The notes under the pieces were generated by a model. The model saw only the letters and a list, made by a program, of their open reading frames with translations. It had not been told where the DNA came from and did not search any database. The translations under genes and the position numbers were made by a program. This document shows, piece by piece, positions 10,749-22,323 of a stretch of DNA of 64,000 bases. Source of the DNA: Tausonia pullulans (Eukaryota; Basidiomycota; Tremellomycetes; Cystofilobasidiales; Mrakiaceae); the NCBI GenBank assembly GCA_951802195.1, contig OX637631.1, forward strand, positions 434,001 to 498,000. The letters run 5' to 3'. How positions within the stretch are numbered: position 1 is the first letter of the stretch; every line of letters starts with the position of its first letter.

Positions 10749-11688
10749 GGGACGGGAAGAGGTGAGTCGTTCTGACTCGCATCCAGAAATTGAGGCAAGT
10801 GCTGAAGTTGACGATCTGTGCTAGTAACGGCACGCGGCAGAGGCTCTCGCCTCATCTTTCCAGACCTTTTAGCATGCATCATCGACCACTCCATATCCTA
10901 GTGAGCTTTCCTTCCCTTTTGTAATACTATTCTGGACACTGACGATGCTTATTGAGCAGATCCCTGACACTAACGATCAGCCTCTTCTGCCCACCACTCC
11001 GCGTACAACGTCACACACGCTTTCCCTTCACAAGGAGAGTGTCTTGTAGTCGCATATCAGCCTTTCCTCTCATCCCACATATTGTAAACATACCACTCAC
11101 GCTATATCGCTTTCTCTCCTCTCCTGCTTCTTTTGAGTCTTCTGGTCTTCGTGTCGTCTTTCCTTTGCCCTCTCTTTCCACGCATTCTCTCTTCTGAACT
11201 CCACTCCGTCTTTCAGGGCGTGGTTCATTACACCTTTGAAAGGGCTCACTTATTGCCTTTCTCCCCTTCTTTTTTATTATTATTCTGACTCGCTTAGTTG
11301 GTCTCAGCCTGCGTGCGTCTCTTGCTGGTCGAGGGGCGCGGAACCAACCGTAATCTCCACAATCATCTTCTTATCTTTGATTTTCATTCCTTAGTTCTTT
11401 CTGCAGTTTCCTTTGCTTCGCTCATCTATGGGCTCCCCTTTTTGACATCTCAAAAGAACAATCTCGTCTCGTTGGCAAGGTCCAAGGACAGCTCCGCCTC
11501 GACTTGCTGCCAAAGAGACAGGCTTCCCTCGCGTCGAACTCCCAACCACCACCTACCGTTGCCGACTCCACACTTCTGTCTCTTCTCGTCCTCATCTTCC
11601 CATCGCACTCGAGTCCATTGGGACCTTGGCATCACTTTACAAATCCTCTCTTTTGCCCACCCTCGCTCCCTCGCTCCCTCGCTGAACC
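10749..11688. other. Intergenic, no gene seen
   Basis: AT-richer and pyrimidine-rich sequence without conserved coding blocks. It probably contains the 3' UTR of the preceding gene and the promoter of the Bud32 gene. Confidence 0.45.
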
Positions 11689-12885
11689 ATGGTGACTCCT
11701 AACGAACCCGTCTCGCCGCTGCTCTCGCTGCTTCTGCCGGCCAATCTCGTCAAGCAAGGTGCCGAGGCAGTCAGTGGTCCACACATACCTCTCGCCTTCA
11801 GGGCAAATGACAGCTGAATCCACCCGTCCTCGCCCCACCTTCCGTCCCCGTCTTGGCCTCATCCGTTCTCTTTGCCACTCCAAACCAGAAAGTCTATCGC
11901 TCGACTCTCCTCTCTACCCCCATCCTCCTCAAGCACCGCTTCCCAAAACAGTACCGTCACCCGACGCTCGACCGGCAACTGACCCGCACGCGCGTCACGT
12001 CCGAGGCGCGGTGCCTCGTCCGAGCGAAGCGGGCGGGAGTGTGTGTCCCCGGGGTGAGGTGTGTGGATGAGACGGCTGGGGTCGTGGGGATGGAGTGGAT
12101 TGAGGGGTGGAGTGTTAGAGAGGTGTTGGGGGGCGGAGAGGAGGGCGATGAGGTCGGAGGGGTTGACGAGGATAACGAGGTAATGGAGGAAGGTGAGGGT
12201 GAAGAGGAGAAGCAGGAGGCTTGGGTGGGACGAGACTTGTGTGAGTTTTGTCGGCTATCTCTCAGGTCTCCTTGTGAAACTATGCGGAAGCAGGATCAAG
12301 GATCGATCGGCGAACAGCGCGTCCTTGGTTGAGCGAAGCGCGCGCTTCTTGTCTCCCCTGTATCTCGACTGACCCTTCCTTCGGGATTTACCAGCCAACA
12401 TTCCACGATTAATGGGCAACCAGCTCGCCCTGCTCCACCTCGCCGATCTCATCCACGGCGACCTCACGACTTCCAACATCCTGCTTCGGCCGCTCACGCC
12501 CACGACGCACGAGATCGTTCGTGCTCTTAGCCCCCCTCTTTCATTTTCCTCCTCATTCCCTACTGACTATATTCACTCTCTCAGGTCATGATCGACTTCG
12601 GCCTCTCGTACACCTCGATCTTGCCAGAGGACAAGGCCGTCGACCTCTACGTCCTCGAGCGCGCCTTTGCGAGCACCCACCCGGACTCGACCGGGTTCTT
12701 CGCGGAAATCTTGGATGCGTACCGGATCCGACTCGGCAAGGCGCAGTGGAAGGAGGTCGGGAGGAAGCTTGAGGATGGTGAGTGCCTACCTAAGCTGCAT
12801 CTCGGCCATGGACTGACCGACGGACTGACACTCTACTTTGATCTCAGTCCGGCTGCGCGGACGGAAGCGGAGCATGCTCGGTTGA
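11689..12885 (+). CDS. BUD32: KEOPS/EKC complex kinase-ATPase Bud32
   Basis: Five exons (11689-11769, 11814-12240, 12395-12516, 12585-12777, 12848-12885) give 286 residues, the usual Bud32 size. Diagnostic features are the start motif QGAEA at the first exon junction, HGDLTTSN (190-197, catalytic loop), DFG (214-216) and the family's C-terminal signature VRLRGRKRSMLG with no C-lobe beyond it. In the KEOPS complex Bud32 supports Kae1 in threonylcarbamoylation of tRNA A37. Odd points are an acidic insertion rich in Glu/Asp (about residues 125-163) not typical of the minimal kinase, and a very short first intron (44 nt). The gene converges on TMA22, whose stop is only 109 bp away. Confidence 0.93.
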
Positions 12886-12994
12886 TATATATGAGACTTC
12901 TCAGGGATATCTAGCCGACTGGAAACGAGCAAAGAGAGCAAGTCCATCATCATCATTCGCCGCCGCCGAGGGCACAAGCAACCTCCTCTTTCAC

Positions 12995-14290
12995 TCAGTT
13001 GACGATCCGCTGAGGCGCGATCTCGATGGGCTTCTCCTTCTTCTTCTTCTGCTCTGCAATGCGTGGGGGTCGGCGGTCAGTGCAGTGAGAGATGGCATGA
13101 GAGCACGAGGAGGAAAGAGGATCACTCACCCGTCTTGAGGACGGCTGCCTCCGGGATGCTGCCCTCCTTGCCAAAGACGGCGGCCTCCTTGCTGGAGGGG
13201 AAGAGGATCATCTCGGCCTGAGGCAAAGAATGAGTCAGTCTAACCCGTAGAGCGAAAGAGAACAGGGAGGTTAGCGCACAATCTCGTGCGTGACGTCGCC
13301 CTGGACGGTGATGTCTTCGAGGTTCTGAGCGTTTTTCGTGACCGAGGCGCCCGTGGCGAACTTCTGAGCGAAGAGTTTGGCGGCCTTCTTGAGGTCGACA
13401 CCTTGTGGGGGATGGGTATCGTCAGCGAGTGAAGGCGGGGGAGTATGGGAAGACGACGGGTAGGGAGATGGAGGGCACGAACCGAAGGACTCGAGTCCGA
13501 GGACCGTCGTAACGTACTTGCGCTTGTTGCGCTCGATCCTCATGATGGTGATCTGAAAGATGAGCATGGAGCGTCAGGATCTAGACGCTGATCGTCTATG
13601 TTGAGATGGGAGGAAAGGCACGCACTCTTGAAGACTTAGGTGAGTGACGACAACACGATAAGGTGTCAAGGTGCACGAGGATAGATGAACGATACACGCA
13701 GCTCGGAGAAAGTCAGCGATAGAGCGACAAACAAAACAAAGGCCTACGCAAGCCTCCTCTGTCATGTTCACCACCCCCCAGACGTGGCTCGAGCACGGGC
13801 TAGCGACTGATGACAAGACATGCACGCACCTGTCGCTCCTTCTCCTCCTTCTCCTCCTTCTTCCGCTGCTTCCGCTCCATCTTCTCGACATCGTGCTCGA
13901 GCTTCTCCTGCTTCTCAACGCTCAGCGTGCCCATCTTCTCCTGGAGCGCATCTGATGTGTTGATCCCGTCAGCAGGGAGGGACGCGCTCGCGTGTGACAG
14001 CTAACGTCGGACGTAAGGTAGGGAGGGGACGCACCCTCGGAGTACAGCCGGGCATAGAGATCCGGGTGTTTCTTCTCGGCCCAGGTCTTGCACTTGGAGA
14101 TGCTGGAGTTGAACTCGCAATACTCGGGAGGGAAGCCGCAGACTAGGAGACCAAGGTGGAAAGAGCATGTGAGCGAGAAGTCGTCGAGGGGCAGGCCGGC
14201 GCTCGGGGGGAACGACGACGCACCGCCACAGTAGAGAACCTTCTTGGCCTCGGGGCGGGAGGGGCCGGCGGTGGGAGCGTCCTGGGGCAT
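12995..14290 (-). CDS. TMA22: Translation machinery-associated protein 22 (DENR homologue)
   Basis: Seven exons (14290-14224, 14142-14035, 13951-13830, 13552-13483, 13401-13280, 13217-13130, 13053-12995) give 211 residues. The N-terminus has the DENR Cys-rich start VLYCGVCGFPPEYCEF (Cys 21, 24, 31 and 40), followed by a Lys/Glu-rich linker helix and a SUI1/eIF1-like domain (about residues 100-190, RIERNKRKYVTTVLGLESF). Tma22/DENR pairs with Tma20/MCT-1 in recycling 40S subunits and in translation re-initiation. Minus-strand sequence upstream of the start (14580-14680) is a purine/pyrimidine-asymmetric leader. The Bud32 stop is 109 bp beyond the stop codon, on the opposite strand. Confidence 0.95.
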
Positions 14291-14861
14291 TCTTGGTGAC
14301 AGATGAGGGTAGGGAGAGAGTTAGGTGAGGGTTTGGAGAGACGAAGCCTCGGGTCGAAAAGCGGCGTGACGCGTCTGATATCGTCGTCGCCTCGCAACGA
14401 GCCATCGCCACTTGTGATCCTACAATCTGCCGGATGAGACTAATCTGGCAGATGTCGTCTTTGGCTTTCAAGGCGTGAGTGTCGAAACGAACCTGAGGCG
14501 TTAGTCATCAGAAGAGTGAGCATCGATCGATTGATTGAGCAAGAGCCAGGATCCCTGAGAAGACGAGCAAGGTAAGGAATAGAAAAGCGTGAGAGAGGGG
14601 AAGAGAGAGGAAAAGACAATGGAAAAAACGAGACAAGAAGATGGAGGAGAGAAGGGGAAGAAACAGAGAAGTGATATCGATCAAGGAGGCGCGCGCGACG
14701 CCGGGCGAAAGTGTTCAGTGAGGTACAGGTCGTGGTCCTACGCCGCTAAGCAAACAAGAAGGAAGAGGCAAGAGAGAGGTCACAAAGGTAGACAGCAGGC
14801 AATGAGGTAAGGGAAGGCAGGGCTCTCTCACCAACCCCCTTCCATCTCCCCCCTCCCCATC
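14291..14861. promoter_or_regulatory. TMA22 promoter and leader region
   Basis: This 571-bp gap is strongly purine-rich on the plus strand at about 14580-14680, hence CT-rich on the minus strand, like other leaders in this window. It also receives the 3' end of the Sds3-like gene. No coding blocks are seen. Confidence 0.4.
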
Positions 14862-17800
14862 TCAGCCGCTCCCGCCAGCCCTCTGCTCGCCCATCAACTT
14901 GCCGACGCCAACGCCTACTCCACCCACGCCCACCCAGCCTCCCAGAGCCTCCCTCGCGACCGCGCCTGCCCGTTCCCGGTCCGGCAGCTGGAACGGCCCC
15001 GACACTGGCGGCGGATTGAGGATGCTCTCGCTGAACCCTCCACCTCCGCTCGATGTGGCCGGGATCCCCGGGGCACCAAATGCACGAGGAGGCGTCGGCG
15101 TGTGTTGAGAGGCGCCAATGCCGCTGCCAGTACCGCCGTTGAGAGCCGGGGCGGACTGGGTCGGACGGATGGCAGTGACGGCTGATGACATCGAGGGTGG
15201 GATGGCAGAGGTCGCCGCTTTCTCGACTTTTGGGATGAGCGCCGGCTGGTTCGTGCCGCCAAACGAGGAAGGCGGCGGCGTAGGCGACGCTGCGCCCGTG
15301 ATAGGGGAAGGTCTGGCCGAGTGCGCCGAGGCCGAGGAGGACGTCGATCGAGCTCGCAAAGCCGCCGTCGCCGTCGCTCCCCCACCCTGACCGAATGTCG
15401 CTTCAAACGCAGACGACGTCGCGCCATTCGAAGTCGGGAGTGACCGACCTTGCGGGGCAATCGTCGGTGCGCCGAGATGGGCGTGGCTGGTGACATGAGC
15501 TCGACCGCTGTTGCCATTGGCTCCACCGCCACTGCCGGCGTTGTTGGTCCGGCGTGCTTGTGGCCGACCGAAGGAATCGGAGAAGAGCTGCTGCTGATGA
15601 TGGTGTGGATAATGCTGCTGTTGCTGCTGCTGGTGCTGCTGCTGGCCGTAGTCGGCCTGCTGGCGGTATGCGTTATGACCTAGCTGAGCCGAGGAGGCGG
15701 CGGGATAGGATGGATGCACGGCGTGCTGGTGATGGATCGTCTGCTGCTGATGTTGATGCTGATGCTGCGGGTGCTGGTGCTGGATGTGGTGGTGATGATG
15801 GGCGAGAGACGAGCTCGAGCTCGCCGATGCAAGCATGCTCGGAGGTGGCTGGTTGAACGGGTTGAACGCCTGTGCCCGGATCGAAGGCCCGATCCCGAGG
15901 AGGTCGAGGTCCGCACTTCGGCCTGCCTCGGAAAGACCCATGAGGCCCGGTCGAGGTCCCCAGACCTCGCGTTCGAGGCGGAGTCGTTTGCGCTCCTCAG
16001 GTTTCTCAAGGTAAGAGCCGGGCAAGAGGTCGTCCAGGTCGGGCGTGCCCTTGAGCCGGTATCGCCTCGACGGGACCGACCCTGAAGGAGGTACGACAGG
16101 GAGGGGCCGCCTCGCTGTAAAGTCAGGGTCATCGTCAGAACTCACTCGCCACCCAAGACATAGCGCACGTCCGCGATGAAAACTCACGCCTTCCACCTTC
16201 TACCGCCCGCTTCTCCCGATCGACGCGTCGCCTCTTGCGCATCACCTCCGCCATCATCTCCCGCTGGAGCTCCTCCCTGCCGTTGCGCCACCACTCCCAG
16301 ACGCTCGCAATCTCCGCCCGGTATACACGCTCGCTCTCGATCTCCTCCCGCGCCATGCGGCGGTTGTCAAAGAGGAGGTCGCGGTCTCGGAGGGCGGTGA
16401 GGTGTGTGTGATTAATGACAAGAGTCGGATGATTGTCTGTGAGAAGAGGGTCAGCCAAGCCCGTCTGCCTGCCTGCAATGGGTAGACGTGTGACCGTGGT
16501 GACGCACCGGAGATCAGGGCTTCCTCCTCGCGCATGCATTCCTCCACCCGCTCGACGTGCAGTCGATCCCTCAGCCGGGCAAAGGCGATCTCAATCTTGG
16601 CGAGGGCCTCCATGGCCTCCATCCGCTGCTGGTTCGCGGGGACGACGGACGAGCTCGGACCTTGGAAGAAAAACGCGTTAGTTTGACTGAATGATGATGT
16701 TGGCCACTTCAGCGAGAGTCAACGAACCTGGCGTCTCGGCTGCCTCGCCCTCCTCTTCGGCAGGCTCCGCTGCGTCCTCCTTCTCGCCCTCACCCTCCCC
16801 CTCCACCTCGCCAGCTTCCTGCTCTTCCGCTGCCATCTCTGACTCAGCCTCAGTCTTGGACGCCCCGGCCAGCGCCTCGCCGGCAACCACGTTCTCGCCT
16901 TGGGCGGTAGCATCCTTGTCCTTCTGGCCATCGGTGGTCTCGACGCCCTCCATGGCGTCTTCCTCGGCGCTCTCGTCATCGTCTGAGCCGGCACCGCCCT
17001 CGGTCGGGATGTCTTCAGGTGGGATCTTGATTCCCATGAAGCTGCTGAGATGGAAAGGGTGGAGTGAGAAGCGCGTCAGCATCACGTCAGAAAGACACAG
17101 CTGAGATCATCATTGGTAAGAGGTGTGACAGTGTGCGAGCGACGCCTGGAGGAGGAGCGATGAGCCGCCCTTCCATCGGCTCGTTGCGCATTTGCCTCTC
17201 CATTCCCCCTTGACCCAGCAAAGTCGTCCCAAGAAGCCCATCCTCTCACATCCACCCAAAGGCAGAGCTCTCGCATCTCGCATAGAAGGTCAAGAAGTGA
17301 GGACTCACCCGTCCTGAAGACCGCCCAACATCTGCGGTCGCTTCCCAGCGCCAGAGGGACTGGACTTGCCCGCCGCGGCTGTTCCTGTCGCCAACCCGCT
17401 GGCCGCCATTACATCCGCAGCGGTGGTGGTGCCTGATGGCTTGGTAGTCTGGCTTCCGGACCTCGGACGCGTCGTCGTTGTCGAAGCCGACTGCTTGTCG
17501 CGACGTCGTCGCCGGGAAGAGGAGCCGCGCGAGGAGGACGAGGAGGACGCTCCGTCGTCATCGTCGTTGTCCTCGTCGTCGTCGTTGTCCTCATCCTCAT
17601 CCGATCCGTCCGGACCATCAATCTGAGTCCGACGGTGGCCGTTGACGCGAGAGGAGGAGGAGGAGGAGGAGGTCGAGGCGGAAGGGTTCTGTTGCTGCTG
17701 GTTGCTGGAGGAGGGACCGCCGGCTTGACGCGGAGAGGTGCTCGTGAAGTGTCTATTTGACCTGGTCTTGCCGTTCAATTCGTCCGTCTCGGCGGGAGCA

Positions 17801-18693
17801 CGTACTCTACGAGCTGCTGTTGTGGATAAGGAGGCAGAAGCACCCTCGGCCGTAAGAGGCCCGCTGTCGTCCTCGTCCTCGTCCTCGTCCTCGTCGTCAT
17901 CCTCAACATCCAGCTGGGAATCGCCGTCGTCGTCGTCGTCGTCGTCGTCTTCTTCTTCCTCGTCCGGGGTGAGATCGCTGTCACCGCCATCGCTGCCGGG
18001 CGAGTCGCGCTTCCGTCCAACCGAACTGCCCAACGGGCCAGCTGCGGCATGAGCGAAGGGGGAAGGAAGGAGAGGAAGAGCAGCGGTAGTGGGAGAGGGA
18101 GTAGCATCCGTCGCGGCCGTCTCGAGGGCCGCGCTCGTCGACGACGGGTCCGCACCATCGCCCGCCCGCTTCTTCGCTGAGGGCGGGAATGCCCGGATCC
18201 GACTCACGGTCGCGATGGGCTGGTGGCCGTCCGAGGGAGGCGGGGAGGACCGAGGCGATGCCGGGAGGGGCTCGGTCGTCGAGGTGGGCGAGTCGGACGC
18301 GGCAGAGGAGGCGACGGGCGAGAGGGCGGATGAGAGAGAGCGCGGCGCCGAGAGAACCCCGCCGACGGGAGTCGTCGTTGAAGAGAGCTGGACCGAGGTA
18401 GTCGTCTTGCCGGACACAGAAGCGGTAGCGGCTGTTGCAGCCGCTGCTTGTGCTGCTGCTTCGCGGGCTGCCTCGGCGGCGAGGGCGTCGCCCTGTTCGG
18501 CGATGAGGGCAAACGTCGCGGCGTGAGGGCGAGACCTCCCTGGGGTTGTCTCCCCCGCCGGCTCGTCATCGTCGTCGTCGTCCAAGGGGTCGTCCATAAG
18601 TCGGTCGCCGTCATCGTCGGAGCCCTCGAGCGAGGAGAGGTCGGATGAGGTCGAGGGTGGTTTGGCGGGGCCGCGGAGCGTCGTGTCCGCCAT
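14862..18693 (-). CDS. SDS3: Sds3-like subunit of the Rpd3L histone deacetylase complex (very long)
   Basis: Five exons (18693-17309, 17041-16728, 16660-16508, 16436-16188, 16114-14862) join in frame to 1117 residues. The Sds3/BRMS1-type domain is at about 577-700: a helix MEAMEALAKIEIAFARLRDR, the connecting NHPTLVINHTHLTALRDRD segment and a long coiled coil ending near MRKRRRVDREKRAVEG. It is followed by the conserved-looking LKGTPDLDDLLPGSYL. This domain scaffolds dimerisation and Sin3 binding in Rpd3L. The rest is disordered: Asp/Glu runs at 236-277, further acidic and poly-Ser tracts, and a His/Gln-rich region at about 806-878. Yeast Sds3 (327 aa) and Dep1 (405 aa), both of this family, are far shorter, so the orthologue choice between them is uncertain. 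Confidence 0.85.
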
Positions 18694-19819
18694 GCTGCTT
18701 CTGAAGGGCCCGGTAGGGTTGCACGTCAGACGCGTGTTGGGTGAGAGGGGCCGGCCCCGGCGAGGGAGCGAGGCCTGCCCAAGAGCGAGGGGGGGCGCGT
18801 GTGAAGAGAGAGAGGAGACAGGAGGCGAGGGACTGACTGGTGTGTGCCTCGCGTCGGACTGGGATGTGTTGTGTGAGAGCTTGCTTGATGGAGGGAGGAC
18901 GTCCACACATGCGGCCGGGCGATGGTGGGGGACGGCGGGCTCTGCTGCCGCTTCGTGCGCCCGGATCCCTTGCAACGGCTGCAGCGGTTGCCCTCCTCGG
19001 CAAGAAAGACCAACATGGCCCTCCGTGGCATGGCACGCCCATCCACATTCGAGTCGCTCTCCAGGCTTCTCTATAGATGCTCTCCGGCTCAAAGTACCCA
19101 GGGGGGGAAGCACCCGAGAATCGAGGAAGACGAAGAGAGGCCCGGCCGCACCTTGCTACTAACCGGTCCCTCGCTTCACCCGTCCTCAAAATCTGGGCGC
19201 TATGTCGCTTCTTTCTTCAACCGCATCCAACTCCTCCCTCACTTGCCTGCCCAACCTGCCCTGGAAGCGCCGGTCCTGTCACCCCTTCGTCTCCAATCAG
19301 AGGCGTAGGGCGACGTCGGTCCTTCGCCATCTCCCCTCTCCCCTTCCATCAAACCTTCTCCCCTTTTCATCGTCCTTCGCGCTCGTACACGCATTTGAAA
19401 CAACCCACACGCTATTGCCTAGACTTCCACCCCAAACCTCAATGGTGGCTCCGGTCCAACTCGCGTTTTTGTGGAAGACGCACGACTCCCGGTGCCGACA
19501 AACACTGGGTTTTCTGCCTCTTTGCTCTAGGGCAAAGGGGACGGGCCATCGTCCACGCTTGCTTGCCCTTTCTCCCTTTCCTTCGGGAAGGGGGGATACA
19601 AACCTAGGGGCTATGCGAGTACTAAACGTTGGTCACAATCCTATCCGGCCTTCGATGTTTCTCGATTGGGGCGACGATGTCGCCTCCGAGGAGCGGGGAG
19701 GCCCCTAAATGCCGTATGCCGGCTCTAGGGAGGGCTTTCGTTCCATCAGGCTTGGTGGCTCAAGATGGCGTGAGAGACTCTACCCCAACCCTACCTCCTT
19801 ATCACCACCATCCAGACTA
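18694..19819. other. Upstream region of the Sds3-like gene; no gene seen
   Basis: The sequence carries many short GC-rich frames on both strands, none with recognisable motifs or consistent splice structure. The first part presumably holds the SDS3 promoter. Confidence 0.4.
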
Positions 19820-22070
19820 CCTGTCCTGCAAGACACGTTCAGTGGTTAGCTCAATGTCGTGGCAGAGGAACGAGACACTGACAGGCACGCACTCGATCGT
19901 CAAGTAGACGTTCCTTCGCATCTCGACCTTCAAGACGTCCGTCGGTCCCACAACTTGACTCACGGCATCCGCGAGCGAGTCGCTCAAGGGCGTTGGGCCG
20001 CAGGAACCGATGGGGAGGCACCTATTAAGGTCTTGGCAGTTGATTGAGGAAGACAGAGCCAGCATGCCACAAATGCACCCAGAGTAAGCAGTCCGCTCGA
20101 TCTCCGTTCCAACCACGGACTCCCAAGTCCAGGCAACCCGAGTAAATCACAACGGAAGCACTATGCTCTCGGGTTTGGTGTTTGGGGAAATGTGAAGACC
20201 TTGCTGGTGGTCCGACGACGTGTCCCCTGAGGAGGAATTCGTCGGCGGTTGCTTCTCTCCTCTCCGCTGGCGGCCGTTGATTCTGCTTCTCATCTTTGGG
20301 TTTGGCCATGATGCTGGGGGAGGGTCGCGCTGGTCGTTTGTGACGAACTTAGGGAGGACGACGAACCGTTCGTCCGGTCGATTCTTACTGCGGATGTATA
20401 CTGTAATATAAAGGAAGTCTGGAGGTGCGAGGCGACGCATCTCGCGAAGATAGTTGCCGATCCATTCGACTCAGCCTCTCGAGAGGTCAGCCAGAGAGAG
20501 CGGGGTGACTCGCCAGTCCTATTTGACCATCCAATTGCACGGAAGCCTCGATGTAGCAATCGTGATCCACTCGTCGAACTCCATCGTCAGGTCCATCTCG
20601 GCGAGGTGCATCGCCCGCGCGCGTAGGACGAGGTCGAGTGCTTACGAGACGCCTGAGCCACCGGAGACGAGGAGGATGGTGTCGTATTCCTCACCGAGGT
20701 ACTTCTAGTGCATGGCCTATTACGGGTGGCAGGTTATCATAGTTTATACGTGCGGCCAGATAGGATTGAATCTTTGATGAGTGGATAAGCGGTGGGGAAA
20801 GGCACATCGGCGTACGCGATGCCCCATCCAGTCGATGTCGCCCTTAGCCCTTGCAAAGAGGGGAACGCAGTCGGAATCCAGGTAGAAGGCAATCAGGCAC
20901 AGCTGGCCGGCATTGCCCAAGGATGTTACTTCCCCCCGTCTACGAGTGGAAGAGGACGGTTACCCTGATGAGGTCGCGTGACTTGACACATAGGGGCAGC
21001 TTGGACTGAGAACGACAGCCAGGGTCTTGTCGTTTCAGGTAGCCCTAACAGTGGTTAGGTTATGTATTTACTGAGTAGGTATTCTCACTGCATAAATTGG
21101 CAGCTGGCGCACCTTATATCCCTCAGCCAGTTGGCGACCGTCACGACCCGATGGTATCGAAGTAGCCTGCGAAAAATGTCAATATCGGTCAGCAAAGGAA
21201 GAGAAGAAGTTGATGGTATAATCACTCACCGAGATAGAGATAGAGTCCGACTTAGTAGTTGAAGTCCTGGATGTAGACGACTTGAGCGAGTTGCGCTCGA
21301 AGCCGATGGCGCGTTTGCGACGTTCGCACGGGCACTCAGGCTGCGTCCAAACCTGCAAAAGACGGGCAGTACAAGGTATAAAGGGAATGTTTAGACGCAA
21401 AAAAATGACATGAATGGTGGTCGTCGTGCATAAGGCAGCTGTCAGACGCACTAGAGCCATAGGCCGAATTGGAGAGAGGGAGCGCCCAAGCTGTCTGAGC
21501 GGCATTGGTAGCGGGGGTTGCGAGAGAGAAGCTTGACGACTGGAGAAGAGTAGACGATCAAATTATGGAGGAGGAAAATCGTCACTTGGGGGAAGGGCTG
21601 AGAGGAAGAGGAGAGGACTAAGCAAAGAAAGTTTCGTCGACAACTCCCGGCAAGAATGGCGAGTGCCAGAAGCCCAAATTTCAACATGCGAGGAAACCTC
21701 CTCTGAATTGACGATGCCTCGTATATTCATTGACTTGTTTTTACCTCCGTTGGTGAATCGAGGCCAAATCGAGACTGATTGTTGCCAGCTTGTCCTTGAA
21801 ATCGACACGCATCGGCCAGAACTGCACGATATCGCTCTTCCTCGACTGCGAGGAGCTTCAAGCTGGGTAACGAGGGTCTTTCCGATCGCTGGGCGTGGCT
21901 AGCCTGGCCTGTAGGATGAGGGCAGCTAGCGAGACCAGCCACGACGATAACACCGCGATATGCAGACAAGAGTCCCTTTTCCGCAGTCAGCTTCTGGAAG
22001 CGGCACCCTGGTTCCGGGTTGATCTGACGCCATGCAGGGGAATGGATGAGGATGTCGAGTGCTGGCAGCA
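19820..22070 (-). pseudogene. Decayed ferric-chelate reductase (FRE family)
   Basis: On the minus strand the C-terminal half of a ferric reductase can be followed. It contains YLGEEYDTILLVSGGSGVS (about 20640-20700, the NADPH-binding glycine loop) and then a TAA stop. After that come LDLVLRARAMHLAEMD, EWIGNYLREMRRLAPPDFL (about 20425-20480) and SCGPTPLSDSLADAVSQVV (about 19930-20000, the CGP-type C-terminal motif). Blocks lie in different frames with several internal stops. The right part (about 20780-22070) has hydrophobic patches in the expected place of the membrane domain but no clear haem histidine pairs, so its extent is inferred. FRE proteins reduce extracellular Fe(III)/Cu(II) for uptake. 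Base composition is less GC-rich than in intact neighbours, consistent with old decay. Confidence 0.6.
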
Positions 22071-22323
22071 ACGTATTTGATCACGCCTAACTCGAGACTA
22101 GGTCATCTCTGCGGGAAACTCAGGTGACTTCTGTAACATCGGAGTTGCCGATGTGTTTCGAGAGAAAAACATTTTGCCACGCTAGAAATGAGGGCGACAA
22201 TAGATGTGCGTCATCAGCGAGCGACCTTTCTCGGTCTCGCGTCGCTGACGGACCTGGGCGAAATCACGAGCTCCCTCGCCTCTTCTTCCCTTCCTTCGAC
22301 GAAGACCTTCCCCATCCTCCGAG

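Noticed and set aside
17640-18000. Regular triplet repeats that look like a repeat array
   Set aside because: They are in-frame Asp/Glu and Ser codon runs of the Sds3-like protein, not a CRISPR array or satellite.
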